NCBI GenBank assembly: GCA_003153875.1
Contig: PMBY01000510.1
Location: forward strand, 2,827 to 10,532
Source of the DNA: Myxococcales bacterium
GTDB lineage: Bacteria > Myxococcota > Polyangia > Fen-1088
Direction of reading: 5' to 3'
Length of the DNA stretch: 7,706 bases
Shown here: positions 5,833 through 7,706 of the stretch, one piece after another
How the letters are laid out: every line of letters begins with the position of its first letter
Position numbering within the stretch: the first letter of the stretch is position 1
Program-made: the position numbers and the translations under genes
Notes under the pieces: model-generated
What the model was told of the DNA's origin: nothing
Databases searched by the model: none
Seen by the model: only the letters and a program-made list of their open reading frames with translations

Positions 5833-6999
5833 TCAGCCGGGTCGCGGCTCGCCCGGGCGGCGCAGACGGGTCAGGACCGAGCCGGCAGCGGCGCGGTGTT
5901 GCGTGCGGTAGTAGGCGTCGATGAAGGCTGGGCAGCGCTCGGCCATGAGCACGCGGGCCACCTCGTCGGCAGCCAGGATGAACGACTCCTCGATTTCGCA
6001 CAGGGCTTGGTTGATGCGACCCAATTCGCCGGTCAGGGCCACGTGACGACAACCGCAGTGGCTTTGGCAGCGGTCACGCAAGGCACAGGGTGCGCAGGTT
6101 TCCTCCACGCGATCCTTGGCTTTCTGCAATTCGGCCAGTCGCTTCTCGTCGAAGCCTGAGTCCAGGGTTCCGATCACCAGATCGCCATCGTCATCCTCGC
6201 CGATCATCTGCGCGCAGGGATACAGGCGGCCCGTGGGCGCGACGGCAAAAGCGCGGCCCGCAAGGGTGCAACGCTCGGGGCAGGGGATGCCTTCCTTGAG
6301 ATGGGTCAGGATCTTTCCGCGCAACGGTTCCAGCGGCAGCGCGCGGCCAGCGCGAAAGGCTGCGATCCACACCTCGCCCGCGTCGTGCAGGCCTGCGCGC
6401 AGTCCCGCGATGGACACCTCGGTCCAGGGCGCGCGGAAGTCGGGGGTCAAAGTGACCTGCGCGGGCTGTAAGTCCAGCAGCGTGCGCACCACCTCACCCA
6501 ATCGGGGGGCGGTATCGGGCCGCACCACCGCGACCAGGCGAAAGGCAATACCCGCCTGGCGCAGACGTTCCAGGTTGGCCACGATGCCCGCGAAGCTGCC
6601 CCGGCCGTTCTCATCCACGCGATGGGCGTCGTGAACTGCAGCCGGCCCATCCAGCGACACGTACACCGTAAAATCGCGGGGCGGCGCCAACAGGGCCAGC
6701 ACGCGATGGTCGACCAGGGTGCCATTGGTGTTCATCACGTAGCGCACCCGCGGGCGCGGCTCGGGCAGGGCATGCACTGCCGCCTTCACGTGGGCCAGGG
6801 TTTCCTCTATGAACCCTGGATGCAGCAGCGGCTCGCCGCCGAAGAACGAAACATCCAGTTGTCCCGGCCGGCTCGCCAGCGCCAGGTCCACTGACCGTCG
6901 CATGAGTTCGGCCGGCATGGGTCGGCTAAACTTCTTTCCGTTGTAGCAGTAGCCGCAGCGTAGGTTGCAGGCGTGGTCGACAAACAGGGTCAGTTCCAC
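5833..6999 (-). CDS. Radical SAM/SPASM maturase-type enzyme, 388 aa
   Basis: N-terminal radical SAM core (PF04055): Cys11-x3-Cys15-x2-Cys18 binds the SAM-cleaving [4Fe-4S] cluster, with Gly54-Gly-Glu-Pro57 for SAM binding. The C-terminal SPASM domain (PF13186) is complete: Cys244-x12-Gly257-x4-Cys262, then Cys302-x2-Cys305-x5-Cys311-x3-Cys315 and Cys334. This is the full seven-cysteine pattern for two auxiliary clusters. Cys240, Cys317 and Cys356 are extra. Known: SPASM enzymes mostly modify peptides or proteins (thioether, C-C or epimerised products, sulfatase formylglycine). Start: GTG at 6997-6999 is the only start codon between the preceding in-frame stop (7033) and the cluster motif; a weak TAGG lies 7 nt before it. 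No N-terminal RiPP-recognition (RRE) extension exists, as the protein begins at the core strand. The neighbouring Pro-rich proteins ending in PY are the natural substrate candidates. An anaerobic sulfatase maturase is less likely, as no sulfatase is in view. Confidence 0.93.
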   Translation of the reverse strand: MELTLFVDHACNLRCGYCYNGKKFSRPMPAELMRRSVDLALASRPGQLDVSFFGGEPLLHPGFIEETLAHVKAAVHALPEPRPRVRYVMNTNGTLVDHRVLALLAPPRDFTVYVSLDGPAAVHDAHRVDENGRGSFAGIVANLERLRQAGIAFRLVAVVRPDTAPRLGEVVRTLLDLQPAQVTLTPDFRAPWTEVSIAGLRAGLHDAGEVWIAAFRAGRALPLEPLRGKILTHLKEGIPCPERCTLAGRAFAVAPTGRLYPCAQMIGEDDDGDLVIGTLDSGFDEKRLAELQKAKDRVEETCAPCALRDRCQSHCGCRHVALTGELGRINQALCEIEESFILAADEVARVLMAERCPAFIDAYYRTQHRAAAGSVLTRLRRPGEPRPG

Positions 7000-7032
7000 G
7001 AGACTGCCTAGCGTACCTCTTCTGTGACCGCG

Positions 7033-7506
7033 CTAGTAGGGCGGCGCAATGTCGCCGGCAGGATCGGGCACGGTGGACTCTGCGTCGGGCACGGAGGCAT
7101 CGGGCGCTGTCGCAAGCGGCGGGTCCGCATCGGGAACGCTGATGTCGGCATCGAAGGTTTGGGGAGCAAAGCCGGGGGACGCCGGTACCTTGGTATCCGG
7201 AACGCCCGCGTCTGCCGGTTGGCTTTGGTACGGCGGCGCCACTACTCCCCCTTCGTTGGGCGGCGACGCATCTGGAGCGCCCGCGGACGGCGGTTCAGGC
7301 GGGTACGGGATCGGTGCCGCTCCGCCGGGTTCGACGGTGGTTGAGGTTTCCGTCGCCGTGGTGGACCCGGGATCCGTGACTCCCGACTGGGGTGTGCAGC
7401 CGGGGGAAAGGCACAGATACAGTCCCGCAGCCGCAACGGTAGGGTAGCCGGGGAAAGGAAAGCGGGAGCGTGGCTTCGGAGCATTGGCAGACAAGCGCTT
7501 GCCCAT
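7033..7506 (-). CDS. Pro/Asp-rich probable lipoprotein with three PY-ending motifs, candidate radical-SAM substrate, 157 aa
   Basis: Seen: a basic N-terminus (Lys3 to Arg15), then a hydrophobic run at about 21-33 ending Ser-Pro-Gly-Cys37, an atypical lipobox. The rest is low-complexity, rich in Pro, Ala, Asp, Thr and Ser, with no Arg and only one Lys (Lys106), hence strongly acidic and probably unfolded. It carries three related motifs: GGAAPIPY (61-68), GGVVAPPY (86-93) and GDIAPPY at the very end (151-157). A GGAGAG ribosome binding site 5 nt before the ATG fixes the start. The gene starts 23 bp after the stop of a similar upstream protein and ends 33 bp before the radical SAM gene, so the three form one operon. 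Inference: an exported, membrane-anchored protein whose PY motifs are modified by the enzyme. Alternatively it is an ordinary myxobacterial-style lipoprotein linker and the motifs are composition-driven. I do not recognise a named family. Confidence 0.75.
   Translation of the reverse strand: MGKRLSANAPKPRSRFPFPGYPTVAAAGLYLCLSPGCTPQSGVTDPGSTTATETSTTVEPGGAAPIPYPPEPPSAGAPDASPPNEGGVVAPPYQSQPADAGVPDTKVPASPGFAPQTFDADISVPDADPPLATAPDASVPDAESTVPDPAGDIAPPY
7036..7326 (-). repeat. Three degenerate PY-ending protein motifs within the lipoprotein
   Basis: Motif codons lie at 7303-7326 (GGAAPIPY), 7228-7251 (GGVVAPPY) and 7036-7056 (GDIAPPY, followed directly by the stop). The spacers between them, 17 and 57 residues, are rich in Pro-Asp-Ala. 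A fourth copy, GGAPIPY, ends the upstream protein at 7533-7553. The motif keeps Gly first, then Ala-Pro, then Pro-Tyr last. The repeats are at protein level; the DNA is only partly conserved. Confidence 0.55.
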
Positions 7507-7511
7507 CGGTG

Positions 7512-7517
7512 CTCTCC
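7512..7517 (-). promoter_or_regulatory. Ribosome binding site of the Pro-rich lipoprotein gene (GGAGAG)
   Basis: On the minus strand GGAGAG ends 5 nt before the ATG at 7504-7506, in the 23-bp gap after the upstream stop. It supports both the start codon and independent translation within the operon. Confidence 0.7.
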
Positions 7518-7529
7518 AGCTCTTGCGAG

Positions 7530-7706
7530 CTAGTAGGGGATCGGGGCACCGCCCTCAAGGGGCGGCAGCGGGGTCTCGGTTGGCACAAGGTCCGCCTCGG
7601 AGGCGTCTTCTGCTGCAGGGGGCTCCATGACGTCCGGGACCGCATCCGGCGCGGGCGGAAGCACGTCCGGAGCTCCGGCATCCGGTGTGGGCGGCGGAGT
7701 CTCTTC
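7530..7706 (-). CDS. C-terminal 58 residues of a second Pro/Asp-rich protein ending in GGAPIPY (5' end outside window)
   Basis: The frame is open from the window edge to a TAG at 7530-7532. The visible part is almost only Pro, Ala, Asp, Glu, Val, Leu and Thr, with PDAGAPD- and PAPDA-type steps, no Lys, Arg or Cys, and ends Leu-Glu-Gly-Gly-Ala-Pro-Ile-Pro-Tyr. The composition and the Pro-Tyr terminus match the next gene, whose internal copy GGAAPIPY differs by one inserted Ala. It is therefore probably a paralogue and the first visible gene of the three-gene operon. Only one internal Met is present, 32 residues from the end, so a conventional size filter would miss it. The N-terminus, and hence any signal peptide or lipobox, is outside the window. 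Confidence 0.65.
   Translation of the reverse strand, partial: EETPPPTPDAGAPDVLPPAPDAVPDVMEPPAAEDASEADLVPTETPLPPLEGGAPIPY

Noticed and set aside
5189..6052. A 287-codon minus-strand open frame spanning the end of the Usp gene, the convergent spacer and the end of the radical SAM gene
   Set aside because: It crosses the hairpin and overlaps two well-supported genes in the wrong frames. No domain is recognisable.
7049..7447. A 132-codon plus-strand open frame rich in Gly, Ala and Ser
   Set aside because: It is antisense to the Pro/Asp-rich lipoprotein gene. The minus-strand frame has a ribosome binding site, an export-type N-terminus and operon context, so it is the real one.
7033..7506. Three-residue cyclophane formation at the terminal Tyr, as in known SPASM RiPP systems
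   Set aside because: Those enzymes link an aromatic residue to one two positions later, which cannot happen at a C-terminal Tyr. Internal Tyr68 and Tyr93 remain possible, so I left the chemistry open.

Overview
The window looks like chromosomal DNA from a GC-rich bacterium. A deltaproteobacterial or myxobacterial (Myxococcota) origin is my best guess. It rests on the high GC content, the Asp/Pro/Ala-rich lipoprotein linkers of the PDA/DAG type that are frequent in that group, and the overall gene style. No rRNA, tRNA, CRISPR array, transposase or integrase is visible.

Layout from left to right. (1) Positions 1-111 hold the 3' end of a plus-strand gene. It converges, with only a 5-bp gap, on a long minus-strand gene (117-2603) for a polytopic GT-C/PTPS-related-like membrane protein. 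The two C-terminal ends match each other in spacing and key residues, so they probably share a terminal beta domain. (2) Just upstream of the long gene, and joined to it by an ATGA stop/start overlap, is a tiny minus-strand gene (2600-2788) resembling a shortened DUF2007 protein. (3) A 120-bp divergent spacer separates this pair from a plus-strand metal/stress cluster: bacterioferritin (2909-3382), an Nramp Mn/Fe importer close to MntH (3471-4781), and a double-domain universal stress protein (4787-5716). Import, storage and stress response sit side by side, and mntH and the Usp gene are almost certainly co-transcribed.

(4) A 116-bp convergent spacer with a strong GC-rich hairpin separates this cluster from a minus-strand operon filling the right third. 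Read 5' to 3', it contains the 3' end of a Pro/Asp-rich protein (7530-7706), a 157-residue Pro/Asp-rich probable lipoprotein (7033-7506), and a radical SAM/SPASM enzyme (5833-6999) with a complete set of ten cluster-type cysteines. Both Pro-rich proteins end in Pro-Tyr within a shared motif, approximately G-[GD]-x(0-2)-A-P-(I)-P-Y, and the lipoprotein carries this motif three times. My main proposal is that this is a radical-SAM peptide or protein modification system whose substrates are these exported Pro-rich proteins and whose candidate target is the repeated PY motif. The enzyme family assignment is secure. The enzyme-substrate link and the chemistry are inference.
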